Assembly: GCF_000731315.1 (NCBI RefSeq)
Contig: NZ_HG938353.1
Span: 372,001-436,000, forward strand
DNA length: 64,000 bases
DNA from: Neorhizobium galegae bv. orientalis str. HAMBI 540
GTDB lineage: Bacteria; Pseudomonadota; Alphaproteobacteria; Rhizobiales; Rhizobiaceae
Direction: 5' to 3'
Shown piece by piece: positions 15,893-24,479 of this stretch; within the stretch, counting starts at the first letter, position 1, and each line of letters begins with the position of its first letter. The position numbers were made by a program, and so were the translations under genes. Below the pieces are notes generated by a model, which was not told the DNA's origin, searched no databases, and saw only the letters and a list, made by a program, of their open reading frames with translations.

Positions 15893-18800
15893 ATGACGGA
15901 AGAAAAAGTACGGCGCGAAATCCTGCTCGATGAGCCGTCGGACACGGACTTATTTCACGGCAAAGGTCATGAACGGACGGCGGATGCGTTAGCTTCGGCG
16001 ATTAAAGCATTTAAAAATGCGGACCGAGCAATTGGCCTCGATGGCCCTTGGGGCAGCGGCAAATCAAGTGTCGTGGGAATTGCCCAGAGGAAATTGAAAG
16101 AAGCGAACGGGAATGGAAAGGTTAAGTTTCACTTCTTTACTTTCGATATCTGGAAATCTCAAGGCTCAGCTTTTCGCCGCTCGTTTCTTGAACACTTGGT
16201 CGCATGGGCGCACAGCCAATTCCCCAACAAGCAACCGAAATTGCGGGACATCGAAAGCAAAATCAAAGGCAAAATAAGAGAAGTAGACACCAACAATCAA
16301 TTAAATCTCGACTTGTACGGCATTCTCGTTTTGCTGTTTGTTCCTTTTGTACCAATTTATGTTTTGTGGACAAAACAAGTATTTGACAGCCTTGTGACTG
16401 CAAAAGAGCCGGAGAAATTTCTCTATTCTTGGCCGATGTTCCTAATTTACGTTTTCCTTGTCGGGACCTTCGTCGCAGCGTACGCCAAATACGAGCTTCA
16501 AAAACCTTCTGGGAAATCTCGGTTTTCGCGATTTCGCCTAGCGTTGTCTCAGACTCTCCTGATCGGCGCGAAGCAATATGAGCATCAGAAAGTTACCCAG
16601 TATATTCGGGAGACAGACCCCAATGACTTTGAGTTTCAGTCAGTATTAAGAGAAATACTAGAGACAATCCAGGAAGATCATTCGAAGGTTATTATCGTCT
16701 TGGATAATATCGACCGCCTGCCACCGGACGAGATCGCCGAATATTGGGCACTCGTCCGCTCGATCTTTTCAAGAACCCATTCCGTTACAGAGACGCAGCA
16801 GCACAGCCAGATTACCGCAATCGTCCCCTATGATCGTCGACATATCGAGGTTGCCGCCGACAAGAACAAGGGCGGCGACGGTTTTACCCATCTTCGAAAG
16901 CGCGAGCTTTTCTCAAAAACGTTCGACGAAGTGCTGAACGTCGCCCCTCCGATCATGTCGAATACGAAGGAATTCTTCGAACAGAAGATTCGCATCGCTT
17001 TGCCGGATATCCGTGATGCCGACGCACTTTTTCGCGTGTATTTGATCTTTAACATGCTCATTGACCGTGCAGGGGGAAAAGCCACTCCCCGACAGGTGAT
17101 CTCTTACATCAATGAAGTTGGTGGTCTTTACGCGCTACATGCAGGCCGGGTGCCTTTGCCGACGGTAGCTGCCTATCTCGCGCTTCAAGACAGTCTCGAA
17201 GAAAACCCGGCCTCACTTGCTATTCGCGAGACCGTTGACGACCATCTCCGATCCCTCGCTGCGGATGGAGAGCTGGAGAGGAATCTTTCGGCAATTCTCT
17301 TCAACGTTGAGCCTGAACTCGCCTTCCAGATTCTTTTGGATGGTGAAATTGAGAAGGCGGCTAACGCAGAAACATCTGACCGGCTGATCGCCCTCTCGAA
17401 ATCGCCTGGATTCGACGTACGCGTGAATGACGTTTTCGTAGCAAGCGCCTCAAGCTGGCGCAGCTCCTCGAATTTTGCGCCAATGGTGAACAACTTCGCC
17501 GAACTTCTAGTCAACTATGACGGTGAAGCTTCATCTCATCTCAGAAAATCTGTCGTCGCGGCCTTACTGCAGCTGCCGGATATCACATTAGGAAAGGATA
17601 CTGCTGCCGTAGTGAAGCTCTTGGAGGTGTGCTCTTCGGAGGACAGAGCGAAGGTCTTGCAACATATTCTGACGGCAACCGCAAGTGGCTTGGGAACCGA
17701 CAAGGACCAGGCAAAGGGAAGATTGTTCTCAAAGTTCTTGTCCAATGTCACGGCGGCGGCGCTCTCGGTCGACCCTAAGATGCAAACCGCCCCGCTGCTA
17801 AAGAAAGTGGTTCTTCCTTCCAATCCTTCGTTCTTGTTTGGTTTTGCAGCCGAGGCTTCCACTAGCTCTGTAGGGATGCAGCAGTTGGCTAAGCCTGCGC
17901 TGGATTTGTCCTCGGAGGGGACATTTCTAGAGACCATTGCGGTTCAACAGCCAAATGACAGCCTCGCCGCATTTTCCGGCTTCAAAGCGGCCTCTCTTTT
18001 GACCGATGACCAGTGGAACGCTATTGCCAATGCGCTAGCCTCCTCCCTCATTGACGACGAAACCGAGCTAGAGCAATTTCAGGAACAGCTCACATTGCTC
18101 AGCGCAGTCCGGTCGTTTACTTCGATCAGTAAAATCAAAGATAGCGACCTCAACAACCTTTTCGCGAGCGGAAAGTTCTATAAAAATCTCTACAATGCCT
18201 ACGGCGGCGATACCGAGAACATCGGAATCACCGACGCAATCTTTTTGGTAGGTGACTTAGCTCTTCCTGGTAATTTGCCACAGCCGACACGCTTAAATGT
18301 GAATGGTCAAAGAGTCCATGACGCCCAAGATGAGCAGGCTTGGTTTAATGGTTTTCTGAGTGGTGAAAGCCTCTTGACGAAGGAACAGATTGACAACCTT
18401 GTCGACAAACTCATTGCTCATTATCGCATACCGTGGTGGGCGTCTCACGGCGTTGCCAAACCGAGCAATCAACTAATTTCAGCTGTCGTTGGCACGGCCT
18501 TCGCACGTTCACGGGTTCCCTGGATTTCCGCCGCCGATCTGATGCGGCTCTACCCGTACATAAAGAAATCTATTGGAGCGGATTTTGAGACTGCGTTACC
18601 AAGAATTGGAAGTCGATTTGATGTAAACGATCTTTCAAAAATCGCGGTTGAGGCGTATCCCTCCGGCATTCTTCAGGACACGGCAAAGTTATCTGCCGGA
18701 GAATGGAGACTTGTCCATGAGCGTGCGGACGCTCTTCTTGATGAGATTCAAGTCGAAGGCTGGATGACCAGTTTTGCGACTGGCGATGTAAACCTGCTTC

Positions 18801-19390
18801 TCCTGGTCGAGAAAGCCAAAAGTTCCGGGTATTCCCCTTCCTCAACCGCAGTCAGAGACGCTTTTCGCCAATTTTCCGTTGGCGTACTTGATGGTTCCAT
18901 TACGGATGTTCCGGCAGCCGATTTCGACGCTGTCTTCTCTGTGATCGACGCTGGGTATCATCTCGAAACGTTAAGAACCATCAGGGAGAGCGTCAAATCA
19001 ACATCGGTCGAGAGCTTGGGTTTGGCTATCAGACTGTTCCCCATAACTTTAAAACGGTTGATAAAAGAAGGTGAGAAGTCGAAGCAAGAAAAAGAAAACC
19101 TCGTCCGGTTCTTCCTCCGGCCAGGACTAGAGGGAAAATTGACTCCGGTGATCGACGCATTTTTGGAGCTTAAGCGGTCGACAGTGGCCGATTTCATTCG
19201 AGCATCAGACAAAAGCGTGCGCGATAGCATTGAACCCGCGTTGCGGTTGTTTTCGCGCGATCAGAGCGGCAACTTTGGTTATGTCCAGAAAGTCGGAGAG
19301 CTGGTCCAAGGCAGAAAGTCAAAATCGTTTTTTGAGCGAGTTTTCAGTTTCGACTCAAGCGAAGCAAACGACGATGATGAGACGCCGTGA
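15893..19390 (+). CDS. KAP-family P-loop NTPase with two membrane segments
   Basis: The 1165-residue protein has an N-terminal KAP NTPase domain: Walker A GPWGSGKSS at about 51-59, two membrane-spanning segments inserted at about 141-162 and 178-200 (LVLLFVPFVPIYVLW and MFLIYVFLVGTFVAAYAKY), and Walker B IIVLDNIDRL at about 266-275. This insertion of paired membrane helices is typical of KAP proteins, which hold their ATPase at the inner face of the membrane. The remaining ~750 residues are a probably helical region of no recognised family. KAP proteins include the plasmid phage-exclusion protein PifA. AAGGA precedes the ATG by six bases. A nuclease-like gene lies 340 bases downstream on the same strand. 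Confidence 0.85.
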   Translation: MTEEKVRREILLDEPSDTDLFHGKGHERTADALASAIKAFKNADRAIGLDGPWGSGKSSVVGIAQRKLKEANGNGKVKFHFFTFDIWKSQGSAFRRSFLEHLVAWAHSQFPNKQPKLRDIESKIKGKIREVDTNNQLNLDLYGILVLLFVPFVPIYVLWTKQVFDSLVTAKEPEKFLYSWPMFLIYVFLVGTFVAAYAKYELQKPSGKSRFSRFRLALSQTLLIGAKQYEHQKVTQYIRETDPNDFEFQSVLREILETIQEDHSKVIIVLDNIDRLPPDEIAEYWALVRSIFSRTHSVTETQQHSQITAIVPYDRRHIEVAADKNKGGDGFTHLRKRELFSKTFDEVLNVAPPIMSNTKEFFEQKIRIALPDIRDADALFRVYLIFNMLIDRAGGKATPRQVISYINEVGGLYALHAGRVPLPTVAAYLALQDSLEENPASLAIRETVDDHLRSLAADGELERNLSAILFNVEPELAFQILLDGEIEKAANAETSDRLIALSKSPGFDVRVNDVFVASASSWRSSSNFAPMVNNFAELLVNYDGEASSHLRKSVVAALLQLPDITLGKDTAAVVKLLEVCSSEDRAKVLQHILTATASGLGTDKDQAKGRLFSKFLSNVTAAALSVDPKMQTAPLLKKVVLPSNPSFLFGFAAEASTSSVGMQQLAKPALDLSSEGTFLETIAVQQPNDSLAAFSGFKAASLLTDDQWNAIANALASSLIDDETELEQFQEQLTLLSAVRSFTSISKIKDSDLNNLFASGKFYKNLYNAYGGDTENIGITDAIFLVGDLALPGNLPQPTRLNVNGQRVHDAQDEQAWFNGFLSGESLLTKEQIDNLVDKLIAHYRIPWWASHGVAKPSNQLISAVVGTAFARSRVPWISAADLMRLYPYIKKSIGADFETALPRIGSRFDVNDLSKIAVEAYPSGILQDTAKLSAGEWRLVHERADALLDEIQVEGWMTSFATGDVNLLLLVEKAKSSGYSPSSTAVRDAFRQFSVGVLDGSITDVPAADFDAVFSVIDAGYHLETLRTIRESVKSTSVESLGLAIRLFPITLKRLIKEGEKSKQEKENLVRFFLRPGLEGKLTPVIDAFLELKRSTVADFIRASDKSVRDSIEPALRLFSRDQSGNFGYVQKVGELVQGRKSKSFFERVFSFDSSEANDDDETP

Positions 19391-19731
19391 CGACAAGACA
19401 AGTTCACGATAGACTTCATAAGCTGCCCGTTTTCCTTAGCTCGCAGGCCGAGTTCCATGTGAACCTCCGCACTAGCGGCAGGGTCGGACATCGTCGACGG
19501 TTGGCACGCCGCGAAAAGTGCAAGGATCACTCGCTTTTTATAGGGCGTCGTCGCGCCATTCTCAAGGCAAAGCGAAGCTCACGCTTGAGCTGTGCTGTCT
19601 GATGACGGCCGAGCCAATTCAAAAGAGGGAAATAGGCGGGAGGAATAGAGACGTTATTGACCTTCTCCTTCTCGAAGGAGCGTTGAAAGATAAGCTGATG
19701 AGCCGGGACTCGGGTTGAATCGGAACTGACG
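19391..19731. other. Gene-poor stretch between KAP NTPase and nuclease-like gene
   Basis: No supported gene. A minus-strand frame starting near 19530 begins like a lipoprotein (LALFAACQ) but runs into the antisense of the KAP gene. A strong terminator was not seen, so read-through from the KAP gene into the next gene is possible. Confidence 0.5.
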
Positions 19732-20208
19732 ATGGAAAATTTCGAAGAAACGACAACGGCCGACCTGCTGAAAATCCATGCGTCGATCATAGAAGAATTG
19801 CGAAATAGGAAGATTCTCCGCAGCGCCAACAGCCCCACAGGTGATTTGGCTGAGTACCTTTTCTGCGCCGCATTCGGCTGGGATCAGGCTTTAAATTCGA
19901 TGAAGGCTCTCGATGCCGTGGACACGGCCGGGGTTCGATATCAGATCAAAGGGCGTAGGATGCACCAGCGGAACAAATCCCGGCAACTTTCCGTCATCCG
20001 GGACCTGGAAGGCTTCGATGTCCTTGCCGCCGTGCTATTTGATGATGATTACAAAATCGTGCGCGCCGCGCTCATCCCGGCCGCTGTCGTGAAAGAGAAG
20101 GCAGTCTACATCGGACGCACGAATAGCCATAAGTTCATGCTCAAGGACGTGATCTGGGATGTTCCGGATGTCCTCGACGTCACCGCGCAATTGAGGGCAG
20201 TGCCCTAA
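19732..20208 (+). CDS. PD-(D/E)XK nuclease-like protein (DUF6998 type)
   Basis: The 158-residue protein has SPTGDLAEYLFCAAFGW, then LDAVDTAGVRYQIKGRR, then strands VLAAVLFDDDYKIVRAALI. The E...D...QxK arrangement (Glu in GDLAEYL, Asp in DAVD, Gln and Lys in YQIKGR) matches a compact restriction-endonuclease-like fold with a Gln in place of the usual acid. Such proteins are often annotated as DUF6998. The target is unknown. It follows the KAP NTPase gene on the same strand, which suggests but does not prove a joint function. Confidence 0.6.
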   Translation: MENFEETTTADLLKIHASIIEELRNRKILRSANSPTGDLAEYLFCAAFGWDQALNSMKALDAVDTAGVRYQIKGRRMHQRNKSRQLSVIRDLEGFDVLAAVLFDDDYKIVRAALIPAAVVKEKAVYIGRTNSHKFMLKDVIWDVPDVLDVTAQLRAVP

Positions 20209-20412
20209 GCAACGCCCGTAGCGGCGACGATCAGCCGTACGAAGATGAGCGACGCCCGGGTTCATTGGTTGCAGCGGCGAAGGCAGCTTGCGATCTGTTC
20301 TCGAATAAGAACAAGACAATTCGGGAGAAGATGGTTCTCAACCAAAGGGGGTGATTGTCGGCGGTTGATGAGTGAAGTACAACTCTTTCTGTGGACGCAA
20401 AGAGGGTAGCCG

Positions 20413-20892
20413 ATGCGAGGGCGAGTTGCCACAGGTCTGAAAACACTCTTTCTTTCCGTCACCTTTATCGCTGAGCTTTGCGCTCCGGCCGAAGCGGCCT
20501 GTTGGTCAGCGTTGAGAAGTCCGGAATGGCATCGGATGGCTGAATCCATTGCAACCATAAAGCTTTGCGAGGAGCTTCCCGGCGGCCCAGATCGGACCAA
20601 GAAGTTTGAGGTCACCGCCGTTGACGTTTGCACAGCAGCGAATGGAGTTTCAGTCACCGCGAAAGCGTCGCTGACTTGCGAGGCAAGTTCGGGAGCCTTT
20701 TTCAAAACACCGCCATTGGATGGGAAGGTCGTTGCCACGGTAACACTTGATATGGGGGCGTGCCGGATCACAGAATCGAATATCGAGATCAGTGGCGAAG
20801 TCGGCGGCCTCTTATCATCGCTGCCACAAACTCAGCAGTTTGCGCGCTCCTGGGCACAATATAGGCTCTCTCGCTTCTGCGGGCTTCAATGA
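20413..20892 (+). CDS. Periplasmic protein of unknown function
   Basis: The 159-residue product has a Sec signal peptide ending APAEAAC. The mature part is beta-rich with four or more Cys residues (ACWSA, KLCEEL, VDVCTAA, LTCEA, GACRI, RFCGL), suggesting disulphides and a periplasmic location. GAGGG precedes the ATG by six bases. Its stop overlaps the next gene by four bases (ATGA), so the two are co-translated. No family is recognised. Confidence 0.6.
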   Translation: MRGRVATGLKTLFLSVTFIAELCAPAEAACWSALRSPEWHRMAESIATIKLCEELPGGPDRTKKFEVTAVDVCTAANGVSVTAKASLTCEASSGAFFKTPPLDGKVVATVTLDMGACRITESNIEISGEVGGLLSSLPQTQQFARSWAQYRLSRFCGLQ

Positions 20893-21533
20893 CTCAATCA
20901 ACGTTGCGAACGATCTGGATAACAGCAGCTCTGCTAATACTTGTGTTCATTTTCAACATGCACAGCGGAACTCAGAAGTCCGATTTTGCTCTCGTCATAA
21001 AGCTCCCTATCGAATTCAAGGCGACTGAAAAGATCACGCCGGTTGGATATGCGCTGCATGGTCTTCGGATGATCGCGTTGTTCTTCTGGACGATTCCATT
21101 CCTGGCTTGGGTCCATGCGAAAGGAGAGTCCGGTTCAGCTGCGGCGGCTTTTCCCTTCCGTTTGCTCGACGTCGTACCTGCCAGCAGAGCTGGCATTGTT
21201 GTTCAAGTTCTTGCGTTCTTGCCATTAATCGTCGCTCCCTTCGTATCAGCCTTTCACTTTTGGCAGATCATCGAATGCGGGAAGGTATGCCGTTCGGACC
21301 CTGCAGAGCCCTGCTTGGGAATTTGGGCCCGACCGGTTACATCGGGTGGATTATGGAATCATACATACCGGCTGACCGATGGGACCTCTAACAATGGCCC
21401 GTCGTATGAACCCGTTGTCGAGCCGATTCTTGCATTGACGCTGCTCGCGGTGGCGCTTGGATTTGTAGTCCTGTTGCTGACGGAAATGTACAGAGCGCAA
21501 ATGCGGCCAGTCACCGCGAGCGAGACCTCGTGA
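20889..21533 (+). CDS. Integral membrane protein of unknown function
   Basis: The 214-residue protein has about four hydrophobic segments (TIWITAALLILVFIFNM, LHGLRMIALFFWTIPFLAWV, IVVQVLAFLPLIVAPFVSAF, ILALTLLAVALGFVVLLLTE), with a Cys-containing loop (IECGKVCRSDPAEPC) between the third and fourth. It starts inside the last codons of the upstream exported protein. The pair may form one membrane complex. No family is recognised. Confidence 0.6.
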   Translation: MTQSTLRTIWITAALLILVFIFNMHSGTQKSDFALVIKLPIEFKATEKITPVGYALHGLRMIALFFWTIPFLAWVHAKGESGSAAAAFPFRLLDVVPASRAGIVVQVLAFLPLIVAPFVSAFHFWQIIECGKVCRSDPAEPCLGIWARPVTSGGLWNHTYRLTDGTSNNGPSYEPVVEPILALTLLAVALGFVVLLLTEMYRAQMRPVTASETS

Positions 21534-21635
21534 GGTACTCGCTGTCACCGACAGTCCTGTTTGCTGGCAATCCTGGGGACCGGGGCAGCAGAGCGACAGC
21601 TATCAATCAGAGCCATATAGAGGACCGAAATCCCA

Positions 21636-22823
21636 ATGTCGCTACGAGCGGTTCCCTTCAGCAAGCTATCGGAAGCAGAAATCCAACGTCTGCTTGACTA
21701 TGGCGTCGGCGAGTCGATCCATCTCGACTACAAGCGCCAAAATTACGAGACCTCGGAAGGTGATCGTAAAGAGTTCTTGAAAGACATTTCGTCTATGGCG
21801 AACACCTTAGGCGGCGATTTAGTCATAGGCCTCTCCGAGGCCGACGGCCTTCCTCAGTCTATAATCCCGTTGGTTGGGGATCGTGACAAGGATGTGCAAC
21901 GCCTGGAACAGCTCGCCCTCCATGGGCTTGAGCCTCGTATTCGCAATTTGCAAATAAAACCCATCCCTTTGGCGGCGGGAGGTTACCTCATTGTGGTCCG
22001 CGTCCCTCGAAGCTATGTGGCTCCGCATAGGGTCATCCTCGGGAATAGTGCTCGATTCTATGCACGAGCAGGTACGACAACATATGAACCGAACGTTGAC
22101 CAGCTACGCCAGATGTTCACTGCAGCGCCGCTGATTGCGGAAAAGATCAAAGCCTTCCACGTGGATCGCTTGATCAAGATTACGGGCGATGAAACACCGA
22201 TTGCTATGAATGCTGCTGGCAAATTGGTGATCCACGTCGTTCCCTTTCCCGCGTTCACCGACGGCTCAATGATGGACCTAATTGCGAGGCTCAGCGCTGG
22301 AACGCATGTTCCGGTTCCACCAGATGGAGTCGGGCAGCTAACTCGGCAGTCGGTGAACCTGGATGGGTACCTGAATTATACGAGCACCGGCTCGCACAGT
22401 GACGCTCGAACGGCATACGCACAGTTCTTTCGAAATGGCGTTATCGAAGGCGTTGCCGACCTACGAAGTGATGATGGATCGTCATCACGTTTCGTTGGCG
22501 TTCCATTTGTCCGATTGGTCGTCGACAAAGTGCGGCAATATCTGGCCACGGCTGATCACTATGACATGGGCTTACCCGCTTATGTCTTCCTCTCATTATG
22601 CAATGCGTCGAACATCGTTTATCGTTACCCGGGACCTGAAGGCGGATTTCAGGACACCAATCCACTTGGACGGGAAATCATCGCCCTACCGGAAATCTAC
22701 GTCGATAGTTTTGACGTCGACGTAGCAAAGGCGATGCGTCCTGCGTTCAATGTGCTCTGGAACGCGTTTGGTCACTATCAATGCGATGTCTACAACGCCA
22801 ACGGTGAAATCCCCGCGTCCTGA
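21636..22823 (+). CDS. AlbA_2 (Schlafen-like) domain protein
   Basis: The 395-residue protein begins with an AlbA_2 domain: LLDYGVGESIHLDYKRQNYE, then EFLKDISSMANTLGGDLVIG and, after a gap, IVVRVPRSYVAPHRV and NSARFYARAGTTTYE. This is the E(x)nxKR - SSxANTxGGxxxIG - Pxxx...YxRxGxxT sequence of that family, found in predicted transcription regulators and in many defence-associated proteins. The C-terminal ~200 residues are unassigned. It is a single gene on the same strand as its neighbours but with gaps on both sides. Confidence 0.8.
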   Translation: MSLRAVPFSKLSEAEIQRLLDYGVGESIHLDYKRQNYETSEGDRKEFLKDISSMANTLGGDLVIGLSEADGLPQSIIPLVGDRDKDVQRLEQLALHGLEPRIRNLQIKPIPLAAGGYLIVVRVPRSYVAPHRVILGNSARFYARAGTTTYEPNVDQLRQMFTAAPLIAEKIKAFHVDRLIKITGDETPIAMNAAGKLVIHVVPFPAFTDGSMMDLIARLSAGTHVPVPPDGVGQLTRQSVNLDGYLNYTSTGSHSDARTAYAQFFRNGVIEGVADLRSDDGSSSRFVGVPFVRLVVDKVRQYLATADHYDMGLPAYVFLSLCNASNIVYRYPGPEGGFQDTNPLGREIIALPEIYVDSFDVDVAKAMRPAFNVLWNAFGHYQCDVYNANGEIPAS

Positions 22824-22930
22824 TCAATGGCAAACGGTCGCAGATCACTTTTCAAAGTACGACAATCTCAGTTTCAACGGCCATCTACGGTTCGTTGGAT
22901 AAGACTTGCCTGCGTAACCACGGAGGCTTC

Positions 22931-22951
22931 CGTATCCAATTATTGGATACG
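22931..22951. promoter_or_regulatory. Perfect 21-bp palindrome in an intergenic region
   Basis: Arms CGTATCCAAT and ATTGGATACG flank a single central T. It lies 89 bases upstream of the unknown gene at 23040 and is the only structured element in the 22824-23039 gap. It looks like an operator for a dimeric regulator; no regulator gene is adjacent. Confidence 0.6.
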
Positions 22952-23039
22952 CTTTTAATGTACCGCTGATGGTGGGCCTACAACGCGCCTTGTAGTTTGC
23001 AACGCTGATCCAAATCCTAGGTCAACCGAAAGGACGTCC

Positions 23040-23969
23040 ATGGATTACTTACCCCACCCCGCTCGAACTCAGTTTATCCCAGCCGCTGGGCTCGAACGCT
23101 CAACTCAAGCGAAAGCAGCCATCGAGAAGAACATTGCCGTTACCGATCCCAGGTTGAACCGCCAACGCGAAGTTATAGCGAAATGGATGGCCGCTTCGGA
23201 ACAGTCGGGCGCGACCGAGGACCAAGTCGCGGACATGAAGGCTCGCGCCAAAATTTTGGAAAAGATCGCGGAGCCTGTTCTGCACAGCGACGAGTGCTCG
23301 ATCTTCGACGTATCGGCCTTGATACCGAAGTTAGCAAAAAACGATGTCTCGGCCTTTAGTCTCCGTAACCTGGTGCTGCCGGGCGATAAAACCATCTACA
23401 TTCATCTTGGTCGCCAAGCGGCGCTGGTCGTCGACCAGAATGAGGACCTATATTTTGAAGGCGCTTACATCACACAAGTCGACAATGAGATCGGCGATAA
23501 CGAAGTCAGCACGTTCAGAATTGCGCTCGTATTCAGTGATCCTGAATTTGGAGTGCTGGCCTTCGACCGTCCAATCGGCCAGACGCTGAAGCGGAACACA
23601 GACTTCGTCCGGTTTGAGATCAAGCACACCAACAGCGTTCAAAAGAGCTTTGCCAGCATGGCCCAAAACGGGTTGACGGAAGAAAGCCAGATTTTAACCG
23701 CCCCGTTGAACGTCTATCGCATGGCTTATGATCTTGTCGTCAGATCGATGATCTATCTCGGTCTTGAAGGGCGTGACCTGGAATTGGGCTTCTTCACCGG
23801 CGCTCCGGACAAGCAGGTCCGGAAGGCGTTGAAAGGCGATGAAAATGCTAGGCGGTATCTTTTCGAGAACGGCTTTCCAGCCGTGCAGTTTGTCGGCCGA
23901 AACATCGGGCCGGTCTCGGACCTTTCGGAGCCCGATTGGCGTTCTGAACCATTTGGCTTTCGGATTTAG
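23040..23969 (+). CDS. Protein of unknown function, last gene before the tRNA
   Basis: The 309-residue protein has no signal peptide or membrane segment. An N-terminal helical region rich in Ala, Lys and Glu (residues 20-85) precedes a mixed alpha/beta part (NLVLPGDKTIYIHLGRQAAL, FRIALVFSDPEFGVLAFDRP) and a Tyr/Leu-rich end. AAAGGA precedes the ATG by seven bases. No family is recognised. The upstream palindrome at 22931-22951 suggests regulated expression. Confidence 0.6.
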   Translation: MDYLPHPARTQFIPAAGLERSTQAKAAIEKNIAVTDPRLNRQREVIAKWMAASEQSGATEDQVADMKARAKILEKIAEPVLHSDECSIFDVSALIPKLAKNDVSAFSLRNLVLPGDKTIYIHLGRQAALVVDQNEDLYFEGAYITQVDNEIGDNEVSTFRIALVFSDPEFGVLAFDRPIGQTLKRNTDFVRFEIKHTNSVQKSFASMAQNGLTEESQILTAPLNVYRMAYDLVVRSMIYLGLEGRDLELGFFTGAPDKQVRKALKGDENARRYLFENGFPAVQFVGRNIGPVSDLSEPDWRSEPFGFRI

Positions 23970-24110
23970 AGGGTTCTGCGGTTTAAGCCGCGAATCGGCC
24001 GGGGAAAGTTGTTATGGGGCATCCGCCCCCTAAGACCATTCCTGGGGAAATTCGTTAGGGGCCGCACCAGCGCGGGAAGTCCGCAACCATATCAAAGCTT
24101 CCAGGAGATG

Positions 24111-24195
24111 TGGTGCCCCGTGCCGGAATCGAACCAGCACTCCTCTCGGAACCTGATTTTGAGTCAGGCGCGTCTACCAATTCCGCCAACGGGGC
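24111..24195 (-). tRNA. tRNA-Leu (anticodon CAA)
   Basis: The minus strand folds as a class II tRNA: a 7-bp acceptor stem (GCCCCGT with ACGGGGC), GGCGGAATTGGTAGACGC D-arm, anticodon arm with loop CTCAAAA giving CAA, a variable arm, and the TTCGATTCC T-loop. It ends in an encoded CCA at 24111-24113. Its 3' end faces the accessory region on the left. tRNA 3' ends are common integration sites. Confidence 0.95.
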
Positions 24196-24479
24196 ACTTG
24201 GGTAGCGGTATGCGCTCTATCACGGGGCTGCACCGGCATGCAAGGGTGAAGTGAGGTTGCAATCTCACATGCCTCGCAGCTGCGAGATTGTCCCGGATCA
24301 AGGCCGCTTGATGTCGTTTTTCCCGATCCCCGGCGGCAGATCGCCGTCTTTGGCGCCTCCCGGAACATGCGCGCCGCCTGGGCCTCCGGAGGCCGCCATA
24401 TCAGGTCCCCTCCCGTGTCCCCCTTGTATTTTAAGCATCCCGGATGTTAGCTGGTGCAGCAAAAATAGAAGCGCTGCCC
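24196..24479. other. Upstream region of tRNA-Leu and of the acyl-CoA synthetase gene
   Basis: The stretch should hold divergent promoters for the tRNA (minus) and the synthetase (plus). It contains a 14-bp palindrome CTCGCAGCTGCGAG (24273-24286) which can alternatively pair as CAATCTC with GAGATTG. No gene is seen. Confidence 0.4.

Noticed and set aside
19279..19530. Minus-strand frame starting like a lipoprotein (LALFAACQ)
   Set aside because: More than half is antisense to the KAP gene and the lipobox resemblance is short; no ribosome site supports it.
4019..24110. Second copy of the tRNA-Leu 3' end (attachment repeat)
   Set aside because: No stretch resembling the tRNA T-arm and acceptor end was noticed elsewhere in the window; the other end may lie outside.
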